NCBI GenBank assembly: GCA_017454585.1
Contig: JAFTCU010000080.1
Location: 1-23,443, forward strand
Reading direction: 5' to 3'
Origin: Thermoguttaceae bacterium
GTDB lineage: Bacteria > Planctomycetota > Planctomycetia > Pirellulales > Thermoguttaceae
Length of the DNA: 23,443 bases
Made by a program: the position numbers and the translations under genes
The notes under the pieces: generated by a model
Seen by the model: the letters and a program-made list of their open reading frames with translations, nothing else
What the model was told of the DNA's origin: nothing
The model's database searches: none
Shown: positions 1-7,161 of the stretch, piece after piece
How positions within the stretch are numbered: the first letter of the stretch is position 1
Layout: each line of letters begins with the position of its first letter

Positions 1-1
1 A

Positions 2-115
2 CTCCCCCTTTTGAATCGAATCGATATTTAATTATCCTAAAATCTGAAAATTTTGCAAGGGGGAGGGGGAAGGGTTTAAGAAAAAATTTTCCCCTTTCAA
101 AAGAAAGCCACTTCT
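2..115. other. Structured non-coding stretch with G/C-run inverted repeats
   Basis: CTCCCCCTT at 2-10 is complementary to AAGGGGGAG at 58-66, and a second GGGGAA...TTCCCC pair follows within about 66-95. No open frame with a ribosome binding site is visible. It may be the 3' region or terminator of a gene lying outside the window; the sequence alone does not settle this. Confidence 0.35.
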
Positions 116-134
116 GAAACGAAAACCAGAGTTC

Positions 135-330
135 ACGTCCAGACCGCTGCAAAGTCCAGCGACTATAGGCCCCGCGGATTAGGCGGATCGGGCGGATTCG
201 GGCGGATTTGATTTTAAATATTCATTCAGAACTTCGTGCAGAATCGTGAGTTTTGAATGATTTAAATTTGAGATCCGTTTAAATCCGCCCGATCCGCCTA
301 ATCCGCGGGGCCTATAGCGACTCTGGACGT
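135..330. repeat. Long inverted-repeat element (GC-rich palindromic unit)
   Basis: Bases 163-198 are the exact reverse complement of 282-317, a perfect 36-bp inverted repeat with an 83-nt spacer. The match resumes further out, ACGTCCAGA at 135-143 against TCTGGACGT at 322-330, after a left-arm interruption of about 17 nt, so the whole unit is about 196 nt. The arms consist of repeated GCGGAT/ATCCGC units spaced 9-10 nt. The spacer is AT-rich and its halves are also partly complementary. No reading frame is evident. It lies just downstream of the minus-strand phosphoesterase stop at 372, so the RNA would fold into a very stable stem and could end transcription or protect the mRNA 3' end. It resembles in design, but not in exact sequence, the elements near 1482-1671 and 20805-21005. 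Confidence 0.85.
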
Positions 331-371
331 TTCCGAAGGGATTGAGTGTCACGTGTAACGGATTCTGGACT

Positions 372-1448
372 TCAATACGCGTATCCGCGGTCCCGCGCCT
401 CGCCGCCGGCGCCCACGCGGAAAATCTTCACTTCACGCTTTTCCGGCTTGATCACGACCACGTCCACGAGGCACTCCAACGCGCGGTTGAAATTCGTGTG
501 GACCGCCTGGTCGTCCGGGAGTTCCTTCGGGTTCACGCCGCCGTAGCCCTGCGAGATGGAGTAGTGCACGCCGTTGGAAAGCAGATGGTGGTCGAAATGA
601 CTGTCGCCGTAGAAGCAGCCCGCCAGGCGCGTGTCCTTGTTGGCGGTGAAATCCCACTTCACGCCGTTCATTTCACCGGATCGGTTGGCGACGAAATCCT
701 CGCACATCTTGATGAAAACGTCCTCGTTCTTCGCGTGGCAGTTCGGCCAGGAGGTCCAGTGACCAATCACGACCTGAACGCAGAAATGCTGCATGATCAC
801 GGCGGTCCAGCCTTCCTCGAGGTCCGCCAGATGGTCGGCGATAAATTGCAGCTGGCTGACCAAAAGGCCGTAGTACCCGTCGTCCGAAGTGTTCGTGAAG
901 AAGACGCGCGTCTTCTTTTCGGGGAGGTCGTAAAAACCCCAGCTTTGGCTTTCACCGAAAACGAGCTTGAACTCCTTCGCGGCGGTCATCCCGTTGAACA
1001 TTTCACCGAACCGGTCGCTCGAAACGATGCGGTTTTTGCCGTGGTCGTGGTTCCCCATCGAGAAAAGGGCCGGGAGATCAAAATCGCGGTAGATCGTCTG
1101 CTTCGAGGCGAGCATCGACTCGACTTCCTCCGGGTTTTTCGGGACCATTTCGATCTCCATGTCGCCCAGGTCCGCGAAAAAGTCCGCCTTCATCTGGCGC
1201 GCGGCCTGCTGACCGATGTAAATGTGCATCTTGGAATCGGACCAGTCGATCGGGTCGGCAATCGTCACGCTGCGCGAGTGAATGTCGGTCATGTACGGGA
1301 AAATGACGCACAAATCGTCACCCTTCCAGGCGTCGATGCGCTTCTGGGTCTTCGCGATCTCGTCTTTAGCCCAGTCGGGAATTTCCACGGCCAAAAGGGC
1401 CGAAACGGTGAGGAAGGCGCAGAGGAAAGCGGTGAGGAAACGAAGCAT
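372..1448 (-). CDS. Exported calcineurin-like metallophosphoesterase
   Basis: A 358-residue protein with an N-terminal signal peptide (hydrophobic residues about 4-20, likely cleavage near ALLA-V), so it is probably periplasmic or secreted. The metallophosphoesterase blocks appear in order: D55-x-H57 in TDIHS, G95-D96 in DLGD, G132-N133-H134-D135 in GNHDH, H221 in MQHF, and a C-terminal G281-D-S-H284-F-D-H block in place of the usual GHxH. These residues normally bind a two-metal centre that hydrolyses phosphomono- or diesters; the substrate cannot be read from sequence. The ATG at 1448 has a strong AGGAGA Shine-Dalgarno sequence, which fixes the start. It appears monocistronic: the gene upstream on this strand ends at 1747, with a palindromic repeat between. 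The Asp in the first position of the last metal block is unusual. Confidence 0.85.
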   Translation of the reverse strand: MLRFLTAFLCAFLTVSALLAVEIPDWAKDEIAKTQKRIDAWKGDDLCVIFPYMTDIHSRSVTIADPIDWSDSKMHIYIGQQAARQMKADFFADLGDMEIEMVPKNPEEVESMLASKQTIYRDFDLPALFSMGNHDHGKNRIVSSDRFGEMFNGMTAAKEFKLVFGESQSWGFYDLPEKKTRVFFTNTSDDGYYGLLVSQLQFIADHLADLEEGWTAVIMQHFCVQVVIGHWTSWPNCHAKNEDVFIKMCEDFVANRSGEMNGVKWDFTANKDTRLAGCFYGDSHFDHHLLSNGVHYSISQGYGGVNPKELPDDQAVHTNFNRALECLVDVVVIKPEKREVKIFRVGAGGEARDRGYAY

Positions 1449-1481
1449 AAAATCTCTCCTTTTAAATAATGAATCGCATTA

Positions 1482-1671
1482 AGGAAATTTCCAAAAATCT
1501 GCAGATTTACCAAAGAGTGAACACAATGTATTTCAAACCTTGATTTAAACACGGATTTTCACGGATTAGAAGGATTTACACAGATTATTTTTGTTTAAAT
1601 GTTAATCATTCTTTGAAGGTTTTATTTGTACAAATCAAAATCCTTTTAATCCTGTAAATCCGTGTTTAAAT
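1482..1671. repeat. Dispersed palindromic repeat, copy 1
   Basis: Terminal inverted repeats ATTTAAACACGG (from 1543) and CCGTGTTTAAAT (ending 1671) bound a core whose inner arms are also complementary (AGAAGGATTTACACAGATT on the left against AATCCTTTTAATCCTGTAAATCC on the right, imperfectly). The left arm is almost identical to that of the copy at 20867-21005. The similarity extends leftward outside the palindrome to an AGGAA at 1482, with small gaps. The right arm carries ATCC at exact 9-nt intervals. There is no coding potential. It fills the gap between the phosphoesterase start and the stop of the upstream lipoprotein gene. Confidence 0.8.
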
Positions 1672-1746
1672 AGTGGGTTACAGCGCTGCGGATTCTGTGT
1701 TTGAAAAATGGAAAGTTTAAGGATTTTCCTTTCAATGAGTGTTCTG

Positions 1747-3285
1747 TCACGGTGTATTCACGTGAGGGGAGCCGATCAGGCCGTAATCGCCGAAGTAAAC
1801 CAGCACGTAAGTGTTCCGGCCGTCTTCGACGTTCACGTGCACGCGGCACGACGAGGGATTCAGGCCCGGTTCCTGAAGGACTTTCTTCCAGACGCGGTGT
1901 ACGTGACCGTTGGGACCGGGCGGCGGGGCGGGAGCAAAACTCTGACCTCGTCTGGGCAGAGGAGTGGGCTGAAAATACTGCTCGGAAGGAGTGAGCGGAA
2001 CCGACACAGCGTAGGCCTGAGCGTCCTCCGTCCTCCAGTCACTGGTGAATGGTTCCGAAGTCGCGGCAAGCGTCAAATCGTGTTCCCCCGCGGGGAGTTC
2101 AAGCCGGGCGACCTGGATCGACCCCGGGAGGAGGTTCCAGCACCGGGTGTCGGCTTCTTCGGACGCTTCCCAGAGGACTCCCGCAAGGTCGAGCAGTATC
2201 TCCGCGCCGGAGGAATTGGCACCAGCCGCCTCTTTGATTCCGTAAATTCCGGCTTTCTTTATGATTCGTCTGGCGGCGGCCCGAGCGATGATCCACGGTT
2301 TGTTGACCTCAAACTGCTCGATCGCCATCGTGTTCACATCGGTGATCTTCTCGGTCAAAACGGGCTCGCCCGAATCGTCCACCGTGATCTTTGCGGCCCG
2401 GTAGCGGCACGGCGCAAGGTTGATCTCGGGAATGGGGACCGGCGCGATGGTTGGCGGAACGGAATGTTTGGAAGTCGCGGAGACGATCATGTCCGTAAGC
2501 ATGAGGGCGACTTGCGTGACTTCGGCGTTTTTCTCGACTTTGTACGGTCCATGTCCCACCAGAGCGAAAACGTAAACCGTCCCGTTTCCTTTCTGAGATG
2601 AAATGCCCTGCTTGACACGCTCTAATTGCTGATGACCGCCTGTAAAGCCCGGGTTCCACTGAGTGACTTTCGTAAACTCACGGATTTGTTCCTGCTGGCC
2701 GGAAATGTTTCCATCGTCGAGGATCCCGCAGAGGTACGGCCCAATGGCGAGCATTTTGTAGGATTTTTTGACCTTTTCGTGAGTCTCAGGGTCTTCCTCG
2801 CTTCGGGCGATGATCTCCTCCTGCTTCATGTTGATCTGGTTGGCGTAGGCGCGGACGTCGCTTCCGTCGAGCATCAGACTGTTCAGGGCGAGCATGACGC
2901 GGATCAGGACCTTTTCGTAATCCTCGCCTTTGTACGAGATCGAGCAGTCGTCGGTAAGCATCGAGGCGGCGACTTCCGCGGCCGATTTGGCTTTCCGGTC
3001 CTCCAGCGCGTCGAACGAGTCGCGGACCTCGCGCAGAAGCGTTTCGCTCTGACGGAATTCCCCCTGGCACAGACGCATCATCGCCTCTTCCAGCTTCATC
3101 ACGTCGGCATTTTTGCGATTGGAAGATTTTTCCCGTTCTTTTACGATCAGGTCTGCCGCCGAGTCCAGATTGTTGCAGTAAAACGCCTCGCGCGCCTGGT
3201 TGACCCTCACGATGTAGGAGTGGCACCCGGTCAGCGAAAACGCGAGGACGAGCAGCGCAAGCTGGAAAAAAACGGGAAAACGCAT
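1747..3285 (-). CDS. COG3014-like lipoprotein, partner of LpoB-like protein
   Basis: A 512-residue predicted lipoprotein: a hydrophobic signal ends in lipobox LTGC with acceptor C21. The N-terminal half is helical and TPR-like (residues about 25-240, many A/E/K/L and paired helices). A beta-rich part with GTVYVFALVGHGPYKVEK and a conserved-looking helix PWIIARAAARRIIKKAG follows. This arrangement matches the uncharacterised COG3014 family, which often sits beside LpoB-type penicillin-binding-protein activators. Here it lies 55 bp downstream of an LpoB-like gene on the same strand, so the two are probably cotranscribed and act at the outer membrane or periplasm in envelope or peptidoglycan upkeep. 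The biochemical activity is unknown. The family call rests on remembered motifs and context, so it is moderate. Confidence 0.7.
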   Translation of the reverse strand: MRFPVFFQLALLVLAFSLTGCHSYIVRVNQAREAFYCNNLDSAADLIVKEREKSSNRKNADVMKLEEAMMRLCQGEFRQSETLLREVRDSFDALEDRKAKSAAEVAASMLTDDCSISYKGEDYEKVLIRVMLALNSLMLDGSDVRAYANQINMKQEEIIARSEEDPETHEKVKKSYKMLAIGPYLCGILDDGNISGQQEQIREFTKVTQWNPGFTGGHQQLERVKQGISSQKGNGTVYVFALVGHGPYKVEKNAEVTQVALMLTDMIVSATSKHSVPPTIAPVPIPEINLAPCRYRAAKITVDDSGEPVLTEKITDVNTMAIEQFEVNKPWIIARAAARRIIKKAGIYGIKEAAGANSSGAEILLDLAGVLWEASEEADTRCWNLLPGSIQVARLELPAGEHDLTLAATSEPFTSDWRTEDAQAYAVSVPLTPSEQYFQPTPLPRRGQSFAPAPPPGPNGHVHRVWKKVLQEPGLNPSSCRVHVNVEDGRNTYVLVYFGDYGLIGSPHVNTP

Positions 3286-3296
3286 AAATTAATGAT

Positions 3297-3322
3297 GAAT
3301 TATGAATTTTGAATTATGAATT
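3297..3322. repeat. Short tandem repeat between the lipoprotein genes
   Basis: GAATTATGAATT occurs twice, at 3297-3308 and 3311-3322, separated by TT, in the 55-bp gap of the lipoprotein operon. It is AT-rich, almost palindromic and immediately upstream of the COG3014-like start. No clear Shine-Dalgarno sequence precedes that ATG. Confidence 0.6.
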
Positions 3323-3340
3323 CAGGATGAAGGTCCGGTT

Positions 3341-3982
3341 TTATTCTCGGTTTCGAATCTTCGCAGGCAGGGATCGGTTGTAAGCCTTGCTCAGGTCGCA
3401 GCCTTCCTTCACCGAGGAGCCGTCATTTATGTTTATGAGTTCCAGCGAAAGCCTGTAATCGCGTTGGGAGTCCCGATTATCGGTCGTGGTCCCGCTCGTC
3501 AGCTTGGCGAAAAGCAGGTACTCGAACGGCTGGCCGTCTTTTTCGAGCGCCGCCTGAAGTTTACGCTGGTTTTCCGGGATGAAAAGATCGTCCATCCGGA
3601 AACGCTCCGCACGCAGGGCCGGCTCGACGTAGCGGCGGCTGATCGACGTATATTGGCCGCTCGAGCTGATTGCAACGTCGATCATTTCGTAAAGCTGCTC
3701 TTTGTAGTCCGCCAGTTCCTCGGCCGTGAAGTTTTCCACGCCAACGAAGCAAATCTTCTTGGGAAACGGACCCGAGCCCGGATTTTGCGCATCGGCCGCG
3801 AGCAGTCGCCCAACGGACTCTTCAACGAGCGGTTTGTAAACTTCCTGCCCGGCTTTGTGGCTTCCGGAAAGCTGCTTCGCACCCGGGCGCAGAAGCGTGC
3901 CGGTCTGGGTCTTACAGGCAGGGATCATGGCCAACACGGCGGCCAAAAAAAACAAAAACGTGAATTTTAGCTGTGAGTTCAT
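3341..3982 (-). CDS. LpoB-like penicillin-binding-protein activator lipoprotein
   Basis: A 213-residue lipoprotein with signal peptide and lipobox IPAC (C23). Features typical of the LpoB/COG3417 fold are the motif ICFVGVENFTAEELADYKEQL, helices with ISSSGQYTSISRRYVEPALR, and the C-terminal strand pair YLLFAKLTSG...YRLSLELININDG ending in RSLPAKIRNRE. In E. coli, LpoB is an outer-membrane lipoprotein that activates PBP1b; a similar role is inferred here, though homologues are diverse. ATG at 3982 was chosen over an in-frame TTG four codons upstream because it directly leads into the signal peptide; neither has a good ribosome binding site. It is the first gene of a two-gene operon, with a promoter-like sequence about 50-75 bp upstream. 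Confidence 0.75.
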   Translation of the reverse strand: MNSQLKFTFLFFLAAVLAMIPACKTQTGTLLRPGAKQLSGSHKAGQEVYKPLVEESVGRLLAADAQNPGSGPFPKKICFVGVENFTAEELADYKEQLYEMIDVAISSSGQYTSISRRYVEPALRAERFRMDDLFIPENQRKLQAALEKDGQPFEYLLFAKLTSGTTTDNRDSQRDYRLSLELININDGSSVKEGCDLSKAYNRSLPAKIRNRE

Positions 3983-4028
3983 TTCAGGAACCAATTAACA
4001 GGATTATTATTAAAACATTTACTCTTTG

Positions 4029-4057
4029 ATTTTAATGAATTTTTCACAAAAAGGCAA
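4029..4057 (-). promoter_or_regulatory. Predicted sigma70-type promoter of the lipoprotein operon
   Basis: Minus strand: -35 TTGCCT (4057-4052), 17-nt spacer, -10 TAAAAT (4034-4029). The start site would be near 4022, about 40 nt before the LpoB-like ATG. Confidence 0.5.
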
Positions 4058-4088
4058 GACCAAAAAACAGGTTTTTCCGCTGGGGGGG

Positions 4089-4117
4089 CTGGCAGAAGAT
4101 GAAAAATCTGCTATACT
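4089..4117 (+). promoter_or_regulatory. Predicted promoter of the aldo/keto reductase-polyferredoxin operon
   Basis: CTGGCA (4089-4094), 17-nt spacer, TATACT (4112-4117), with a start near 4124 and a leader of about 50 nt. It is divergent from the lipoprotein promoter in the same 192-bp gap. An AGAGG Shine-Dalgarno sequence lies 14 nt before the ATG at 4175, a rather long spacing. Confidence 0.5.
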
Positions 4118-4174
4118 TAAACAGGATATGAATGAAACATCATTTTAATTCTTAAAGAGGAAACCGTAAAACAG

Positions 4175-5584
4175 ATGAACGAAAGTAAAAAACCAGACGT
4201 TTCTTCCCGCCGGCGCTTTCTGCGTGGTCTGGGCGGAACGGCCGCCGCGGCGTCGCTGACTTTGACCGGCTGTAAACCCGCAAAAAAAGGCCCGGAGACC
4301 GGCATCACCGTGAATTCCGGTGAAATCCCGACCGACAAAATGGAGTACCGCGTCAACCCGAAAAACGGCGACCGCGTCTCGCTCCTCGGTTTCGGCTGTA
4401 TGCGCCTTCCTTTGAAATCCAAATTTGGGTCGCGGGAGGCAGAATACGCCATCGATCAGGACGCGGTGAACGACATGTTCGACTATGCGATCGCGCATGG
4501 TGTGAACTACTTCGACACGTCGCGGCGTTACTGCCGTGGATTCTCTGAGGAAATCGTAGGAAACGCGCTCTCACGTCACGACCGCAAGTCGTACTTCCTG
4601 GCGACCAAAATGTCCAACCAGGCGATGCGCAGCCGCGAGGAGTCCCTTGTGGTTTACCGGGAGTCGCTCGAAAAACTTCAGACCGACTATTTCGACTACT
4701 ACCTCTTCCACGCGCTCGGGAAATTCGACGTTTACAAGGAGCGCTACCTCGATAATGGGATCAAGGATTTCCTTCTCAAGGAGCGTGAAGCGGGGCGTAT
4801 CCGTCAGCTCGGCTGGTCCTTCCACGGCGAAAAGGCCTTTTTCGACTTCATGATGTCGCCCGAGTGCGGGATCGACTGGGATTTCGTTCAAATCCAGCTC
4901 AATTATGCCGAATGGGAGCGAATTCAGGCGCGGGCGGACGTGACGACGCGCTACCTGTACGACAAACTGGCGGATCTGAAGATCCCGGCGATCATCATGG
5001 AGCCGCTCCTCGGCGGGCGTTTGGCCAGTCCGAATTTCAAGGCGAAAGAGCTGATGAAGCAGATGCGCCCGGAGGCGAGCTACGCGTCCTGGGCGTTCCG
5101 GTTTGCCGGGTCTTTGCCGAACGTTTTGACCATCCTCAGCGGCATGACGTACATGGAGCACCTGCAGGATAATTTGCGGACGTTCTGCCCCTTTGAGCCG
5201 CTCAATGAGGAGGAACTGGCGATGCTCGCGGAAGCCGCCAAGACGATGGAGCAGTTCAACACGGTGAACTGTACCGGGTGCGAGTACTGCATGCCGTGCC
5301 CGTATGGACTGGATATTCCGGGGATATTCACCCACTTCAACAAATGCCTGAACGAAGCGAATTTCCCGGAGAATCCGAACAGCGCAAACTATAAAAAGGC
5401 CCGGCGGGAATACCTCATCGGGTTCGACCGGAGCGTCCCGGCTCTGCGGCAGGCGAATCACTGCGTCGGGTGCGAGCTTTGCCGGCCCAAGTGCCCGCAA
5501 TCGATCAATATTCCGTCCGAAATGCAGCGGATCGACCAGTTTGCCGAAAATTTGAGGCTTGAGCGCGGAAAGGCGGGGATCTGA
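4175..5584 (+). CDS. Tat-exported aldo/keto reductase with two [4Fe-4S] clusters
   Basis: A 469-residue protein of the COG1453 type: an aldo/keto reductase barrel (about residues 50-330) fused to a C-terminal bacterial ferredoxin-like part. The start carries a twin-arginine signal (SRRRFLRG, residues 11-18) ending in lipobox LTGC (C33), so it is probably a Tat-exported, lipid-anchored enzyme. The catalytic tetrad is visible: Asp and Tyr in YFDTSRRY, Lys in LATKM, His in LFHALG. Clusters: C366-x2-C369-x2-C372-x3-C376P and C430-x2-C433-x2-C436-x3-C440P. Its stop overlaps the next ATG by one base (TGATG), so it is translationally coupled to the NapH-like gene. Family members normally reduce carbonyls with NAD(P)H; outside the cytoplasm this enzyme more likely takes electrons from the Fe-S partners. 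The substrate is unknown. Confidence 0.85.
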   Translation: MNESKKPDVSSRRRFLRGLGGTAAAASLTLTGCKPAKKGPETGITVNSGEIPTDKMEYRVNPKNGDRVSLLGFGCMRLPLKSKFGSREAEYAIDQDAVNDMFDYAIAHGVNYFDTSRRYCRGFSEEIVGNALSRHDRKSYFLATKMSNQAMRSREESLVVYRESLEKLQTDYFDYYLFHALGKFDVYKERYLDNGIKDFLLKEREAGRIRQLGWSFHGEKAFFDFMMSPECGIDWDFVQIQLNYAEWERIQARADVTTRYLYDKLADLKIPAIIMEPLLGGRLASPNFKAKELMKQMRPEASYASWAFRFAGSLPNVLTILSGMTYMEHLQDNLRTFCPFEPLNEEELAMLAEAAKTMEQFNTVNCTGCEYCMPCPYGLDIPGIFTHFNKCLNEANFPENPNSANYKKARREYLIGFDRSVPALRQANHCVGCELCRPKCPQSINIPSEMQRIDQFAENLRLERGKAGI

Positions 5585-6453
5585 TGCTGAGAAAAATTCG
5601 TATTTTGCTGGCCGCGTTCACGCTCATCGTGATGACGCTCCTTTTTCTGGATTTCACCGGCACGATCCACCTTTGGCTCGGCTGGATGGCGAAGATCCAG
5701 TTCTTCCCGGCCCTCTTGGCCGCGAATGCCGGGATCGTCGTGGGACTGGTGTTTCTGACCATCATTTTCGGTCGAATTTACTGTTCGGTCATTTGCCCGC
5801 TCGGGATTTTGCAGGACGTGATCTCCTGGTTCGCGAGGGGGGGCCGGAAGAACTTCTTCCGCTTTCAGAAACCGCATACCGTGTTGAGGTTTGGTTTTCT
5901 GTTCCTTTTCGTCGTTTTGATCGCCGCCGGGCTGGGGCAAATTGCCGCCTGGATCGCGCCGTACTCGACGTTCGGCCGGATCGTCGGCACGCTCCTGAAC
6001 CCGATTTACGCCTGGGGGAATAATTGCCTCGCATACCTCGCCGAGCGCGTGGACAGTTACGCGTTTTACCGGGTGGACGTTTGGATCAAAGGGTCGGTTT
6101 CGTTCCTCATTTCTCTGCTGGTGCTCATGATTCTGGGCTTCTGCGCGGGAAATCACGGCCGGCTCTGGTGTAACGCGGTTTGCCCGGTCGGCACGCTGCT
6201 GGGACTCGTGAGCCGCTTTGCGATTTTCAAACCGGTTTTCGATCTCGAAAAGTGCAACGGCTGCGGCCTGTGTGCGAGGAACTGCAAGGCCGAATGCATC
6301 GACCCGATGCTCCATCAAATCGACCTGAGCCGCTGTGTCGCGTGTTACGATTGCGTGGAATCCTGCCGTCAAAAAGCACTCACGATCGGTCTTTATGACG
6401 TGAAAAAGACGCAGGACCCGAAAGAAACCAAACAGGAGACCGGAAATGAGTAA
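5584..6453 (+). CDS. NapH-like membrane polyferredoxin
   Basis: A 289-residue membrane protein. Four or five hydrophobic segments are apparent (about 5-25, 40-62, 100-125, 172-192). The NapH/NosR-type motifs GRIYCSVICPLGILQD (C67, C71) and WCNAVCPVGTLLG (C196, C200) are followed by two cytoplasmic-type [4Fe-4S] motifs, CNGCGLCARNC starting at C224 and CVACYDCVESC starting at C251. NapH-family proteins oxidise membrane quinol and pass electrons to NapG or similar ferredoxins. The ATG overlaps the upstream stop by one base and the stop overlaps the next ATG by 8 bases, so the three genes form one translationally coupled unit. No nitrate reductase gene is nearby, so a nitrate role is not supported. 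Confidence 0.85.
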   Translation: MLRKIRILLAAFTLIVMTLLFLDFTGTIHLWLGWMAKIQFFPALLAANAGIVVGLVFLTIIFGRIYCSVICPLGILQDVISWFARGGRKNFFRFQKPHTVLRFGFLFLFVVLIAAGLGQIAAWIAPYSTFGRIVGTLLNPIYAWGNNCLAYLAERVDSYAFYRVDVWIKGSVSFLISLLVLMILGFCAGNHGRLWCNAVCPVGTLLGLVSRFAIFKPVFDLEKCNGCGLCARNCKAECIDPMLHQIDLSRCVACYDCVESCRQKALTIGLYDVKKTQDPKETKQETGNE

Positions 6454-7135
6454 AAAATCAGAACCCTCTTCCACCAATTCTGGAGCGGCTCCCAAAACAC
6501 GCCGGGCCTTTTTGACTTTGGCGGCGCTTGGAACCGTGAATTCTGTCGCGAACTCCGTGATGGCGCAGGGGATCGAGAAAGAATCGGCGGCCGATGGCGG
6601 TGTGGCGGCGATCCAGCCGAAAATCGCATTGCAGCGTGTAACGCCCGTCACGCCTCCGGGGTCTGAGGGAATGAAGCATCTGAAACGGCACTGTACCACG
6701 TGCCAGCTTTGCATTTCGGTGTGCCCGAATGGGGTTTTGCGCCCATCCGAGCGCCCGGGGATGCTCATGATGCCAGAAATGGGCTTCGAGAGAGGCTACT
6801 GCCGGCCCGAGTGCGTCCGCTGCTCATCGGTTTGCCCGACCGGGGCGATCCGGCTTCTGGACGTTGCCCGAAAAGCCGCGACTCACGTGGGGATCGCACG
6901 CTGGCGGGCGAGTTTGTGTGTCGTGAATACCGATGGTGTACCCTGCGGAAACTGCGCGCGCCACTGCCCGGCCCAGGCGATCCAGATGGTTCCGAAGAAA
7001 GAAGACCCCAAAGTCAAGATCCCGGCAGTCGATGAGGAACGGTGCCTTGGCTGCGGGGCCTGCGAGAATCTGTGCCCCTCACGGCCCGTAAGCGCAATCT
7101 ACGTTGAGGGCGTGGAACGGCACCGTGTCGGGTGA
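6446..7135 (+). CDS. NapG-like Tat-exported ferredoxin, four [4Fe-4S] motifs
   Basis: A 229-residue protein with a twin-arginine leader (R19-R20 in KTRRAFLTLAALG) ending near VMAQ, so the folded Fe-S protein is exported. Four cysteine clusters follow: CTTCQLCISVCP from C83, CRPECVRCSSVCP, CGNCARHCP and CLGCGACENLCP. This is the layout of NapG, the periplasmic partner of NapH in quinol oxidation. GGAG lies 10 bases before the ATG at 6446, inside the end of the NapH-like gene. Together with the two upstream genes it suggests a quinol to NapH-like to NapG-like to aldo/keto reductase electron path. dnaE starts 26 bp downstream and could be read through, as no terminator is visible between. Confidence 0.85.
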   Translation: MSKKSEPSSTNSGAAPKTRRAFLTLAALGTVNSVANSVMAQGIEKESAADGGVAAIQPKIALQRVTPVTPPGSEGMKHLKRHCTTCQLCISVCPNGVLRPSERPGMLMMPEMGFERGYCRPECVRCSSVCPTGAIRLLDVARKAATHVGIARWRASLCVVNTDGVPCGNCARHCPAQAIQMVPKKEDPKVKIPAVDEERCLGCGACENLCPSRPVSAIYVEGVERHRVG

Positions 7136-7161
7136 TTTGTAAAAGGGAATAAGGAAAAAAG

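Noticed and set aside
163..317. CRISPR array or transposon ends
   Set aside because: The repeats are inverted, not regularly spaced direct repeats, and no transposase or cas gene is present.
342..1469. 375-codon plus-strand frame over the phosphoesterase
   Set aside because: The minus strand carries the metal motifs and a strong Shine-Dalgarno sequence; the plus frame has neither.
5458..6768. 436-codon minus-strand frame over the NapH/NapG-like genes
   Set aside because: Antisense shadow; the plus strand encodes canonical cysteine clusters.
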